7,526 bases of DNA from Clostridiales bacterium (GCA_014799525.1 JAAVHW010000079.1:1-7526), one strand, 5' to 3'. Positions 1-6,981 are shown, counted from the stretch's first letter. Numbers and translations are program-made. Notes: generated from the sequence alone by a model not told the origin.

Positions 1-184
1 CAGACTGCATGATTGCCGATACAAGCGGAACATTGAGCGTTATCGCCGGCGTTTCACCCTTTCTAAACTTGGTGAGAGGCGTTTTGAGCGATACGTTTGC
101 AGGAATACAATTCTCATCTGTATAACCGGGTATCAAAAGATACTCGCTGAAAGTCCTCGACGGCTCTTCACAATATTTTGCCAT
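1..184 (-). CDS. guaB: IMP dehydrogenase, N-terminal fragment (runs off left edge)
   Basis: The first 61 codons of a protein recognisable as inosine-5'-monophosphate dehydrogenase, which oxidises IMP to XMP with NAD+ in the committed step of cytoplasmic GMP synthesis. The visible part holds the conserved N-terminal strand 'EYLLIPGY' (residues 14-21), the '[11 protein letters not shown]' stretch (27-37) and the start of the barrel, 'PLVSAIMQS' (53-61). That last segment corresponds to 'PxVSAxMDTV' in classical enzymes; the Gln-Ser variant is, from memory, usual in a clostridial branch of the family. The ATG at 184-182 is preceded by GGAGGG (194-189) four bases away, a strong though slightly close SD. 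The CBS domains and catalytic Cys loop would lie beyond the window. The assignment rests on motif recognition without a search; a GMP reductase-like relative is the only real alternative. Confidence 0.85.
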   Translation of the reverse strand, partial: MAKYCEEPSRTFSEYLLIPGYTDENCIPANVSLKTPLTKFRKGETPAITLNVPLVSAIMQS

Positions 185-235
185 ACTGCCCTCCGAAATA
201 TAAACTTAAATATATGATTGCATATTTTGACGCCC

Positions 236-255
236 TTTGTCAAAAGAATGACAAA
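236..255. promoter_or_regulatory. Palindrome in guaB upstream region, possible operator
   Basis: A perfect 7-bp inverted repeat, TTTGTCA (236-242) and TGACAAA (249-255), with a 6-base centre. Read on the minus strand, the arm nearer guaB gives a consensus -35 hexamer, TTGACA (242-237). The best -10 at 18 bp is only AATCAT. A second -10 candidate, TATAAT, lies further upstream at 275-270 and lacks a good -35; in that case the palindrome would sit in the transcribed leader. Either position suits a repressor site. No known purine regulator site (PurR box) or purine riboswitch core is recognisable here. The operator role is inference. Confidence 0.35.
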
Positions 256-337
256 AAAAGTTTTTATTTATTATATAAAAATATGTAATCCTTATATATA
301 AGCAAAATATTTCTTAAAAAATACGTCCGTTTTATAG

Positions 338-371
338 TAACAGGCGACAGTTTATACTCTGCCGCCTGTTG
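338..371 (-). terminator. Hairpin downstream of the NADAR-like gene, probable terminator
   Basis: Arms AACAGGCG (339-346) and CGCCTGTT (363-370) are fully complementary. After one A/C mismatch an inner CAG/CTG extends the stem around an 8-base loop. It lies about 45 bases past the stop of the NADAR-like gene and about 155 bases before guaB, so ending the former's transcript is the natural role. The run of T expected of an intrinsic terminator is not adjacent: six Ts appear only about 18 bases further along the minus strand. It may therefore be a weak terminator, a 3'-end stabilising hairpin, or part of a longer guaB leader. Confidence 0.45.
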
Positions 372-414
372 TATATCTTAAATTTCTGTTGCTATACGAA
401 TATCCTTGCAATAC

Positions 415-870
415 TTATGCCTGCGCTGTGCGGAGCAAATTCAGATTTGAGATAAACTCCTCCGCAGTGAGTATCGTTGCGCGCTTGCTGTGCTTGCCGA
501 TTGTGTGCTTAAGCTCCTTTCCGCGCGTACTCTCCAAGGCGCGTTTGAATATTTCGTTTTGATATAGCGCGGCATAAGCCCTCTTTATCAGCTCGTCAAA
601 TTCCGCACTGTTGCGCTTATACTTTTTGCCTCTCCAATATGCATTTCCTGTAAGCTTCCACGCTTTCTTTTTTGTGCCGTACTTCTTTGCGACTCTGCCA
701 GTCAGCGAGCATATAAATGCCTGACGCTTTACGTCACGGAATTTAAGAGACTGCAAAAAGCCCTCCATACTCTCACACTTCACTCCGTCAAGAATGAAGC
801 CATTGGCTGCAAAATTTGAAAGAATGTCCGACGGATATACGCCTTTGCTGTAAATGTTGATTACGTCCAT
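415..870 (-). CDS. NADAR-like domain protein, standalone
   Basis: A 151-residue protein resembling the NADAR/YbiA (DUF1768) superfamily. Characterised members cleave N-glycosidic bonds in ADP-ribose-related molecules or riboflavin-pathway intermediates, and some remove ADP-ribose from guanine in DNA. Visible matches to E. coli YbiA, from memory: 'INIYS' (4-8) to 'INFYS'; 'LSNFAANGFILDG' (18-29) to the FSNFAA...DG segment; and 'SMEGFLQSLKF' (34-44) to 'TSEHYFQAQKF', with Glu36 at the conserved Glu position. A C-terminal 'EEFISNLNLLR' (137-147) resembles the last family helix. The late Asp-x-Trp-Gly segment of YbiA is not obvious, so this is a divergent member. It is very basic in the middle (60-110) and has no signal peptide or membrane segment. 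The ATG at 870-868 is chosen because GAGGGG lies seven bases upstream; the longer TTG start at 885 would put that SD inside the gene. No partner toxin such as DarT is adjacent. Substrate unknown. Confidence 0.6.
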   Translation of the reverse strand: MDVINIYSKGVYPSDILSNFAANGFILDGVKCESMEGFLQSLKFRDVKRQAFICSLTGRVAKKYGTKKKAWKLTGNAYWRGKKYKRNSAEFDELIKRAYAALYQNEIFKRALESTRGKELKHTIGKHSKRATILTAEEFISNLNLLRTAQA

Positions 871-894
871 AATTGACCCCCTCAAGTCAAATAT

Positions 895-903
895 ATTATA
901 GCA
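895..903 (-). promoter_or_regulatory. Extended -10 promoter of the NADAR-like gene
   Basis: On the minus strand TGCTATAAT gives a consensus -10 (900-895) with the TGN extension (903-901). The -35 region is only a T-run, which is acceptable for an extended -10 promoter. Transcription would start near 888, leaving a leader of about 18 bases that carries the SD. The gene therefore appears to be transcribed independently of the upstream rhomboid gene. Confidence 0.6.
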
Positions 904-1039
904 ACCAAATTTTGTAAAAAAAAGAGTATACTTTTAAAAATTTTCGTGTTATGATAATTGTTTACAGATATTTAATCTCAAAAACAAACACCAAATGGGC
1001 AAGCAGCTACATATATGATATATGCACCCAAAAGGCGGC

Positions 1040-1792
1040 TTATTCCATTTCACCCTGCCCGTCGCTGCGCTTTGAAAACTTGCCCTTCTTCAACAAATAG
1101 AATGGCAAAATTATCATCACTCCAAACGCCAATCCCAAAACCATAGCTACATTGTGGCACAGAGTCGTCCAGCCTAAGCCAATCACGTAGGTTGTCAGAA
1201 CTCCGTATATCGCGGCTACAATCAAGGTAGGCTTGCCTATCTGCTTAAAGCTCTTTACGTCAAAGAATATCGCCGCGAGCGACGCGCCTACAAGCCCGAA
1301 TATTCCACCCGAAGCACCTACGCTTATCTGCGAAGCGACCTCCTCCGCTTTGCTTGGGAACATCGCCAAATATAGCGGGTCGGTGATGAAGCTCTCAATA
1401 AAGCCCACGAGCACGAACAGTATTATGGTGAGCCACCACCATCCATATCTCTTTTCCGTGTAGTTGCCAATAAAAAACAAACCTACGACGTTTGCTATCA
1501 AATGCAGCAATCCGCCGTGCAAAAACATCTGCGTAAAATGACGATATACCGCCGCTCCGTTTGCAAGCGCGCCACCCATCGCCAGCGAATTAGACAGCAA
1601 GCCGCCGCAGCTTCCCATCAGATAATTGAGCCACGCAGGGCTCTCACCGTCCCACGCAGTATATCCGCTATATCCACTCGGCAAAGGCAAATAGCAATCA
1701 AGTATGTATAAAATTATAAGTACGCCAATCAAAATATTGGTCGCCGTTATCAATTGTTTGAATTCAAATTTTTTCTCTTTGGTTTCAGTCAT
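1040..1792 (-). CDS. Rhomboid family intramembrane serine protease
   Basis: A 250-residue integral membrane protein with the features of a rhomboid, which cleaves substrates within or beside their transmembrane segments. About six hydrophobic helices are visible (roughly 13-33, 92-110, 118-136, 157-178, 188-207, 211-234). Signature elements: 'YRHFTQMFLHGG' (83-94), the His97-x-x-x-Asn101 pair of the second helix, the catalytic 'GASGGIFG' (159-166) with nucleophile Ser161, and the general-base His213 in 'LCHNVAMVLGLAFG', followed by the small-residue GxxxG-like packing. Ser and His are both present, so it should be active. A loop of about 50 residues follows helix 1, and a charged C-terminal tail probably faces the cytoplasm. 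No clear SD precedes the ATG at 1792, but no better start exists because the next Met is residue 59. Natural substrate cannot be told from sequence. Confidence 0.9.
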   Translation of the reverse strand: MTETKEKKFEFKQLITATNILIGVLIILYILDCYLPLPSGYSGYTAWDGESPAWLNYLMGSCGGLLSNSLAMGGALANGAAVYRHFTQMFLHGGLLHLIANVVGLFFIGNYTEKRYGWWWLTIILFVLVGFIESFITDPLYLAMFPSKAEEVASQISVGASGGIFGLVGASLAAIFFDVKSFKQIGKPTLIVAAIYGVLTTYVIGLGWTTLCHNVAMVLGLAFGVMIILPFYLLKKGKFSKRSDGQGEME

Positions 1793-1809
1793 TTAATATG
1801 AAATATATT

Positions 1810-1858
1810 TAATTACGCAAAATGACGGGATTCACTTCCCTCATTTTGCACCTAATTA
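1810..1858. repeat. Long imperfect inverted repeat between rluA-type and rhomboid genes
   Basis: A nested palindrome. The core is GCAAAATGA (1817-1825) paired with TCATTTTGC (1841-1849), then, after one unpaired C, GGGA (1827-1830) with TCCC (1837-1840) around a 6-base loop. Outside the core TAATTA (1810-1815) can pair with TAATTA (1853-1858). There is no T-run on either side, so it is not a textbook terminator even though it lies between two minus-strand genes. It shares the 9-mer AAAATGACG with the palindrome at 2770-2794, suggesting a dispersed intergenic repeat family; this link could be chance. Confidence 0.55.
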
Positions 1859-1972
1859 GTTTGCGCTTATAGCCAAACTCGCAATTCTACAAATATGCTT
1901 AGCTAAATCAACTTAATTATAAATTGCGATTTGGCGTGCCGTAGCGTAGCAAAGGCATAACGTCTGGCGCAA

Positions 1973-2686
1973 CTACTCATCTGGTGTTACGATGCGGAGG
2001 AACGAGTCGATATTAAATCCCGTCCACGGTGCTATCTCGGGAGGATAAACTCTAAAGACCATGGTTTTGCCGCTGATGGGATGGGCAAACCTTAACTCGG
2101 TTGCCCAGAGGCACATGGGGCAATTTGCTTTTTCGGGATTGCCGTACTTTCTATCACCGACAATGGGCGTACCCATACCTGCCATCTGCACGCGTATCTG
2201 ATGCCCTCTACCAGTGATGAGCTTTACGGATACGAGGCTGCAATTCTGCTTTTCAGCAAGCACCTTATAGTCAAGCTCGGCGTACTTTGCGCCCTCAGTA
2301 AGCGCAGGAACCATCTTCACAGTGTTGGTATTTGAAAACTTTTTGAGGTAGCAACGAAGCTTGTCCGCCTTGTACCTTGGCACACCGTCGAGTACGGCAA
2401 GATACTTTTTGTCAACCTCGCCGTTTCTTATCGCCGCACAGATGCGCTCCGCCGCCTTCGAGGTTTTTGCAAAGACCATAACGCCGCCCGTAGGTCTGTC
2501 AAGTCTGTGGACAAGCCCGAGATATGCGTCGCCTGGCTTGTTGTACTTTTCAACAAGATACGCCTTGAGCATTGTGAGCATATCGGGGTCGCCGCTTTCA
2601 TCCGCCTGTACGGGGATATCGGCAGGCTTCACTACCACGAGCAGGTGGTTGTCTTCAAATAAAATCTGCAAATCTTTGTAAGTCAT
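1973..2686 (-). CDS. RluA-family RNA pseudouridine synthase, single domain
   Basis: A 237-residue cytoplasmic enzyme of the RluA family, which isomerises uridine to pseudouridine in rRNA or tRNA. The active-site motif 'HRLDRPTGG' (60-68) places the catalytic aspartate at Asp63. The second family motif 'TGRGHQIRVQ' (158-167) is followed by 'GTPIVGDRKYG' (172-182), and 'YLAVLDG' (95-101) marks the central sheet. There is no N-terminal S4 RNA-binding domain, and the length fits the catalytic domain alone, as in TruC-like or short RluA members. The ATG has an SD-like AAGGA about six bases upstream. A perfect hairpin (2703-2728) sits just before that SD. It follows the methyltransferase gene after about 140 bases, so it may be read from the ileS transcript, from an unseen promoter, or both. 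The exact RNA target is not deducible. Confidence 0.9.
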   Translation of the reverse strand: MTYKDLQILFEDNHLLVVVKPADIPVQADESGDPDMLTMLKAYLVEKYNKPGDAYLGLVHRLDRPTGGVMVFAKTSKAAERICAAIRNGEVDKKYLAVLDGVPRYKADKLRCYLKKFSNTNTVKMVPALTEGAKYAELDYKVLAEKQNCSLVSVKLITGRGHQIRVQMAGMGTPIVGDRKYGNPEKANCPMCLWATELRFAHPISGKTMVFRVYPPEIAPWTGFNIDSFLRIVTPDE

Positions 2687-2702
2687 AGTATTTCCTTTTT
2701 AA

Positions 2703-2728
2703 CCCCACAAACAGGGACGTTTGTGGGG
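2703..2728. repeat. Perfect 10-bp stem hairpin just upstream of the pseudouridine synthase gene
   Basis: CCCCACAAAC (2703-2712) and GTTTGTGGGG (2719-2728) are exactly complementary with a 6-base loop. On the plus strand TTTTT follows at 2735-2739, but no plus-strand gene ends here. On the minus strand the hairpin abuts the SD of the pseudouridine synthase gene and could shield it or protect the 5' end of a processed mRNA. Its right half is also the first member of the direct-repeat pair described for 2715-2827. Confidence 0.6.
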
Positions 2729-2827
2729 ACCCCATTTTTACCCTATCAAGCCAACAGTCTGGATTGCTTCGTCATTTTATTCCTCGCAATGACGATTTAC
2801 CCCGAAGGACATTTATGGGGAGTCCAT
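2715..2827. repeat. Palindrome-bearing intergenic element bounded by 21-bp imperfect direct repeats
   Basis: The 21 bases at 2715-2735 (starting GGACGTTTGTGGGG) and at 2807-2827 (starting GGACATTTATGGGG) match at 17 positions, offset by 92 bases. Between them lies a second palindrome, CGTCATT (2770-2776) with AATGACG (2788-2794). It sits in a sequence of the widely seen 'GTCATTGCGAGG...GACGAAGCAATCC' intergenic type (reading the minus strand, about 2794-2761). The right copy ends two bases before the methyltransferase stop codon and the left copy reaches the leader of the next gene, so the element fills almost the whole intergenic gap. It looks like a non-coding miniature or REP-like repeat; no transposase is present. 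Mobility is inference. Confidence 0.5.
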
Positions 2828-2829
2828 CA

Positions 2830-3687
2830 TTAGAATTCCGCAAAGGCGGTGCAGCCCTGCGGCAATATCAAGCCCTCTTCTGTTGCAATTCCAATTTCAT
2901 CAGCGTCAATCTTCGCATTCTTAGGCAGAGCCAAACGCAATACGTTTGACATAACCGCAGGCTGCAAACCCGTCGTATAGCTGTTTAAGCACACAAACAG
3001 CGGCTTATCGCTAAGCAGCTTTGCAACAAGCTCCACAAGCTCCGAGATGCCCTCTTCTATCTTCCACTTCTCGCCGTTTGGACCTCTTCCGAAGCTCGGC
3101 GGGTCAAGGATGATTGCGTCATAGTGCTTCCCTCTCTTCAGCTCGCGCTTGCAGAATTTGAAGCAGTCGTCGATTATGTATCTCATCCCGTCATTGTCAA
3201 GTCCGCTAAGACGGATATTCTCGCCCGCCCTTTCAACCATAGCCTTTGCGCCGTCTACGTGGCATACGTCCGCTCCTGCGCGCTTGCATGCAACGGACGC
3301 CGCACCAGTGTAGCCAAACAGATTGAGCACGCTAATCTTGCGGTTTGCGCCCTCAATCAGCTTCATCATTCTATCCCAGTTTGCCGCCTGCTCGGGGAAC
3401 AGTCCAGTATGCTTGAAGCCCATGAGCTTAAGGGAGAACGCAAGGTCACGCCAATGAAGTACAAATTCAGTTTTTACGCCGTCACGGTTGAACACCCATC
3501 TGCCGCCGCCTGTTGAGCTGCGCTCATAAATGGCGTCTATACCTTTATACGACCTTAGCGGCTTCGCAGCATGCCATATTATCTGTGGGTCAGGACGAAG
3601 CAGGACAAGGTTGCCCCACCTCTCCAGCTTTTCGCCGTCGCCTGTGGCGATAACGGAGTATTCAGTCCAATCGGGAGCGACTCTCAT
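2830..3687 (-). CDS. Class I SAM-dependent methyltransferase, RlmI-like (probable rRNA methyltransferase)
   Basis: A 285-residue methyltransferase with a Rossmann fold of the kind in RlmI/RlmK and the Methyltrans_SAM family. An N-terminal module (1-95) has conserved 'KLERWG' (20-25), 'RPDPQIIW' (31-38) and 'FKHTGLFPEQ' (91-100). SAM-binding motif I is 'VLNLFGYTGAAS' (120-131), motif II is 'HVDGAK' (143-148) with acidic Asp145, and 'DDCFKF' (173-178) is motif III. Motif IV, 'DPPSFGRGPNGEKW' (195-208), is typical of RNA cytosine-C5 or guanine-N2 enzymes, and 'NSYTTG' (235-240) follows. There is no PUA domain, unlike E. coli RlmI, and no obvious catalytic Cys near motif IV. Modification of rRNA is inferred from the family; the target base is unknown. 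It starts one base after the ileS stop (TAA-A-ATG) with its SD, AAGAGGG, inside the last ileS codons, so it is cotranscribed and probably translationally coupled to ileS. Confidence 0.82.
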   Translation of the reverse strand: MRVAPDWTEYSVIATGDGEKLERWGNLVLLRPDPQIIWHAAKPLRSYKGIDAIYERSSTGGGRWVFNRDGVKTEFVLHWRDLAFSLKLMGFKHTGLFPEQAANWDRMMKLIEGANRKISVLNLFGYTGAASVACKRAGADVCHVDGAKAMVERAGENIRLSGLDNDGMRYIIDDCFKFCKRELKRGKHYDAIILDPPSFGRGPNGEKWKIEEGISELVELVAKLLSDKPLFVCLNSYTTGLQPAVMSNVLRLALPKNAKIDADEIGIATEEGLILPQGCTAFAEF

Positions 3688-3688
3688 T

Positions 3689-6600
3689 TTATACCCTCTT
3701 GACGGTTATTACAACGGAATTGCCGTTGATGTCAACGGTCTTTGTGAATACGTCCGTATCCTTATCCATACCCGATACGATGCCGTCGCACAGCACGTCG
3801 GAGAGGAACTTAGCGTCATCAAGCACGTCCTTGGCTACGCCGCTTGCAAGGTAGCTGAGCAAGATATGGTCGGTGACTTCAAAGCCAGCTTCCTTTCTCA
3901 TATTCTGCACCTTGCTGACAATCTCGCGCTCGATACCCTCGCGGATAAGCTCGTTCGTCAACGCCGTATCGAGAACAACCGTAGTTTCGCCGTCCGATTC
4001 GGATGAGAAGCCCTCCTTGTTCTTTGCGGTTATGAGCAAATCCTCTTCGCTAAGCACAATCTGCTTTCCGTCAATCTCGCAGATGAACTCGCTCTTTACG
4101 TCGTTTTCCGTGCCGCGCTGGCTTCTGTACTCCGCCTTTATGTCATCGAGTGCTTTACGCCTCTTTATCGCGGATATTATGTCATCGGGGCGTTCCTGCA
4201 AAAGCGCTCTTATCTTACCGAGCAATGCGCCGTACTTAGGTCCGAGCGTTTTGAGCTGCGGCTTAATCTCGTAGCTTACGAAATCGTCGCCCTCGCCCGA
4301 CTGCTCAACCTCTTTCACGTTAAGCTCATCCTTTACAAGCTCTTTAAGCTCTAAGGGCAGCTCGTATCTGCCGTTGTAGATAAGTCTGCCGAGAGGCTGT
4401 CTGTTTTTAAGGTTAGATTTATTACGCGCCGCTCTTCCCAAAACGACGAGCTTAAGAACGTGTTCCATTCCCGTTTCAAGCGCCTTGTTGATATACTTCT
4501 CGTCAGCAACTGGGAAGTCGCAAAGATGTACGCTCTCGGGTGCGCTCTTGTCAAAGTTGCGCACAAGATTCTGATATATATTTTCAGCCATAAACGGAAC
4601 GTACGGAGCAATTATCTTGCTGAGCGTTGCAAGAACTGTGTACAGCGTCGTGTACGCCGCTTCCTTGCTCTTTGTCATCTTATTGCCCCAGAAGCGCTCG
4701 CGAGAACGGCGAACGTACCAGTTTGAAAGGTTGTCCACAAACTCCGCAATAGCGCGCGAGGTTTCTACAATCTTATACTCGTTCAAGCCCTCGTCAACGG
4801 TTTTGATAAGCGTGTTGAGTCCAGAGAGTATCCACTTGTCAATTACGCTGAACTCCTGCTCCTCGAGCTTATGCTCCATAGGATTGAATTGGTCTATCTC
4901 GGCATACAACACGTAGAATGCGTACGTATTCCAAAGCGTACCCATAAACTTGCGTTGCGACTCGCTTACGTTGTCCGCAGAGAATCTCGACGGAAGCCAT
5001 GGTGCGGATGCCGTATAGAAATACCATCTTGTCGCGTCTGCACCCTGCTTGTCAAGCACCGTCCACGGGTCTACTACGTTGCCCTTGTGCTTTGACATCT
5101 TTATGCCGTCCTTGTCGTTGACGTGTCCGAGAACTATGCAGTTCTTAAACGGTGCGCGACCGAACAGTATCGTGCTTATCGCAAGCAAGGTGTAGAACCA
5201 GCCGCGAGTTTGGTCTACCGCTTCCGAAATGAAGTCCGCAGGGAAAACGCGCTCAAAGGTCTCTTTATTTTCAAAGGGATAGTGCCACTGCGCAAACGGC
5301 ATGGAACCGCTGTCAAACCAGCAGTCAAGCACTTCGGGCGTACGCTCCATAGTGCCGCCGCATTCGCATTCCCACTTTACGCTGTCGATATACGGACGGT
5401 GAAGCTCGATGTCATGCTCAAGTCCGCCAAGCTTGCGAAGCTCCTCACGCGAGCCTACAACATGGAGCTTGCCGCACTTGTTACACACCCAGATAGGCAA
5501 CGGCGTACCCCAATATCTTTCACGGGAAATACCCCAGTCAATTACGTTGTCAAGGAAGTTGCCCATACGTCCGCTCTTTATCGTGTCAGGCATCCAGTTT
5601 ACGGATTCGTTTGAAGCCTGCAGCTGCTTCTTGACCTCCGTCACCTTGATGAACCACGAGCTTCTTGCATAGTACAAAAGCGGTGTATCGCAACGCCAGC
5701 AGAACGGATAGCTGTGCGTAAATCTCATCGTCTTGAACAGCTTGCCTTCCTTTTTGAGTCTGTCTATAACGAGCTTGTCGCCTTCCTTACAGAATACGCC
5801 GACCATATCCGTAATTGTATCCTTAAAGCAACCGCGGTCGTCAACCATCTGCAAGAACGGAAGCCCGTACTTCTTGCCCACTCTGCCGTCGTCCTCACCG
5901 AACGCAGGCGCGATATGGACTATGCCCGTGCCGTCCGTAAGCGTGACGTAGTCGTCATTTACAATGAAATACGCCTTCTCTTTGAAATCGTATTTGTAAT
6001 CGAAAAGCGGAATATATTCGGTATGCTCGTACGCCTTGCCCTTTCTTACGTCAACCTTCTCGTACTCAACTTCGCCAAACAGCTTTTCAACAAGTGCGTC
6101 GGCAAGGATGTAATATTCGTTTTCAACCTTAATCTTGGCGTAGTCCTCTTTTCCGTTCATACAGAGTGCGGTGTTTGATGAAAGCGTCCAAGGCGTAGTC
6201 GTCCATGCAAGGAAGTAGGTGTTCTCCTCGCCTTTTACTTTGAACTTGACGAATACGGAAGTTTCCTCAACGTCCTTGTAGCCCTGCGCTACTTCGTGGG
6301 AGCTGAGCGCCGTTCCGCAACGAGGACAGTACGGCACAATCTTGTAGCCCTTATAAAGCAAACCCTTGTCCGCCATTTGCTTGAGCGCCCACCAAACCGA
6401 CTCGATATAGTTGTCGTCGTAGGTGATATACGGCTTTTCCATATCCGCCCAATAGCCTATACGGTCGGACATCTTGTGCCACTCGTCAGTGTACTTCCAA
6501 ACGGACTCCTTGCACTTTTTGATGAACGGCTCAATGCCGTATTTCTCTATCTCCTGCTTTCCGTCTATGCCAAGCAGCTTCTCAACCTCAAGCTCGACAG

Positions 6601-6871
6601 GCAGACCGTGAGTATCCCAACCTGCCTTTCTAAGCACGTGATAGCCCTTCATCGTCTTGTAGCGAGGCACAATATCCTTCATAACGCGAGTGAGAATATG
6701 CCCTATGTGCGGCTTGCCGTTTGCAGTCGGAGGACCGTCATAAAAGCTGAATTCGGGCTTGCCCTCGTTCTTCTCTACGCTCTTCTTAAAAATCTCGTTT
6801 TGCTTCCAGAATTCAAGAACCTCTTTCTCACGCTCAACGAAATTCAAATTGCTGTCAACAGGTTTATACAT
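3689..6871 (-). CDS. ileS: Isoleucyl-tRNA synthetase, type 2 (IleS2-like)
   Basis: A 1060-residue class I aminoacyl-tRNA synthetase that charges tRNA-Ile in the cytoplasm. ATP-binding signatures are both intact: 'HIGH' (55-58) within 'PPTANGKPHIGH', and 'KMSKHKGN' (591-598). The CP1 editing domain (about 180-430) shows 'TTTPWTLSSNTAL' (224-236) and 'GTGIVHIAPAFGEDD' (314-328), whose final Asp328 aligns with the deacylation Asp of E. coli IleS. Cys pairs C182/C185, C391/C394 and C463/C466 with C502/C504 look like zinc ribbons. The anticodon-binding helical domain follows at about 675-830. The 'LGPKYGALLGKI' segment (876-887) and the long C-terminus (to 1060, against about 930 in type 1) mark the eukaryote-like type 2 form. 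The ATG has GAGG seven bases upstream. Its promoter leaves only about 30 nt of leader, with no room for a T-box. IleS2 enzymes are commonly less sensitive to mupirocin. Confidence 0.97.
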   Translation of the reverse strand: MYKPVDSNLNFVEREKEVLEFWKQNEIFKKSVEKNEGKPEFSFYDGPPTANGKPHIGHILTRVMKDIVPRYKTMKGYHVLRKAGWDTHGLPVELEVEKLLGIDGKQEIEKYGIEPFIKKCKESVWKYTDEWHKMSDRIGYWADMEKPYITYDDNYIESVWWALKQMADKGLLYKGYKIVPYCPRCGTALSSHEVAQGYKDVEETSVFVKFKVKGEENTYFLAWTTTPWTLSSNTALCMNGKEDYAKIKVENEYYILADALVEKLFGEVEYEKVDVRKGKAYEHTEYIPLFDYKYDFKEKAYFIVNDDYVTLTDGTGIVHIAPAFGEDDGRVGKKYGLPFLQMVDDRGCFKDTITDMVGVFCKEGDKLVIDRLKKEGKLFKTMRFTHSYPFCWRCDTPLLYYARSSWFIKVTEVKKQLQASNESVNWMPDTIKSGRMGNFLDNVIDWGISRERYWGTPLPIWVCNKCGKLHVVGSREELRKLGGLEHDIELHRPYIDSVKWECECGGTMERTPEVLDCWFDSGSMPFAQWHYPFENKETFERVFPADFISEAVDQTRGWFYTLLAISTILFGRAPFKNCIVLGHVNDKDGIKMSKHKGNVVDPWTVLDKQGADATRWYFYTASAPWLPSRFSADNVSESQRKFMGTLWNTYAFYVLYAEIDQFNPMEHKLEEQEFSVIDKWILSGLNTLIKTVDEGLNEYKIVETSRAIAEFVDNLSNWYVRRSRERFWGNKMTKSKEAAYTTLYTVLATLSKIIAPYVPFMAENIYQNLVRNFDKSAPESVHLCDFPVADEKYINKALETGMEHVLKLVVLGRAARNKSNLKNRQPLGRLIYNGRYELPLELKELVKDELNVKEVEQSGEGDDFVSYEIKPQLKTLGPKYGALLGKIRALLQERPDDIISAIKRRKALDDIKAEYRSQRGTENDVKSEFICEIDGKQIVLSEEDLLITAKNKEGFSSESDGETTVVLDTALTNELIREGIEREIVSKVQNMRKEAGFEVTDHILLSYLASGVAKDVLDDAKFLSDVLCDGIVSGMDKDTDVFTKTVDINGNSVVITVKRV

Positions 6872-6908
6872 ACTTAGACCTCGTAGCTATTCTTAATAAG
6901 ATTAAACA

Positions 6909-6937
6909 ATTATAAACAAATCTACAAAAAAACGCAA
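6909..6937 (-). promoter_or_regulatory. ileS promoter
   Basis: On the minus strand TTGCGT (6937-6932) and TATAAT (6914-6909) are separated by exactly 17 bases, a good sigma-A type promoter. The predicted start near 6902 gives a leader of about 30 bases ending in the SD. No hairpin or antiterminator structure fits in that leader. Confidence 0.75.
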
Positions 6938-6981
6938 GACATTTGAAGCGCATACAAAAAATATTCGCATTTTGCTCATAT

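Noticed and set aside
185..338. Purine riboswitch in the guaB leader
   Set aside because: No conserved three-way-junction core sequence and no terminator-like expression platform is visible.
871..885. Upstream TTG start extending the NADAR-like protein by five residues
   Set aside because: The added codons are the SD sequence itself (GAGGGG); the ATG at 870 has ideal spacing from it and the protein similarity begins there.
3124..4006. Plus-strand open frames over the methyltransferase and ileS 3' end
   Set aside because: Low-complexity, Cys/Arg-rich translations antisense to well-supported genes, with no start signals.
4351..6877. Several open frames of 70-190 codons overlapping ileS in other frames, mostly on the plus strand
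   Set aside because: ileS is fully conserved across the whole span; the overlapping frames show no family motifs, no SD and no promoter, and arise from its codon pattern.
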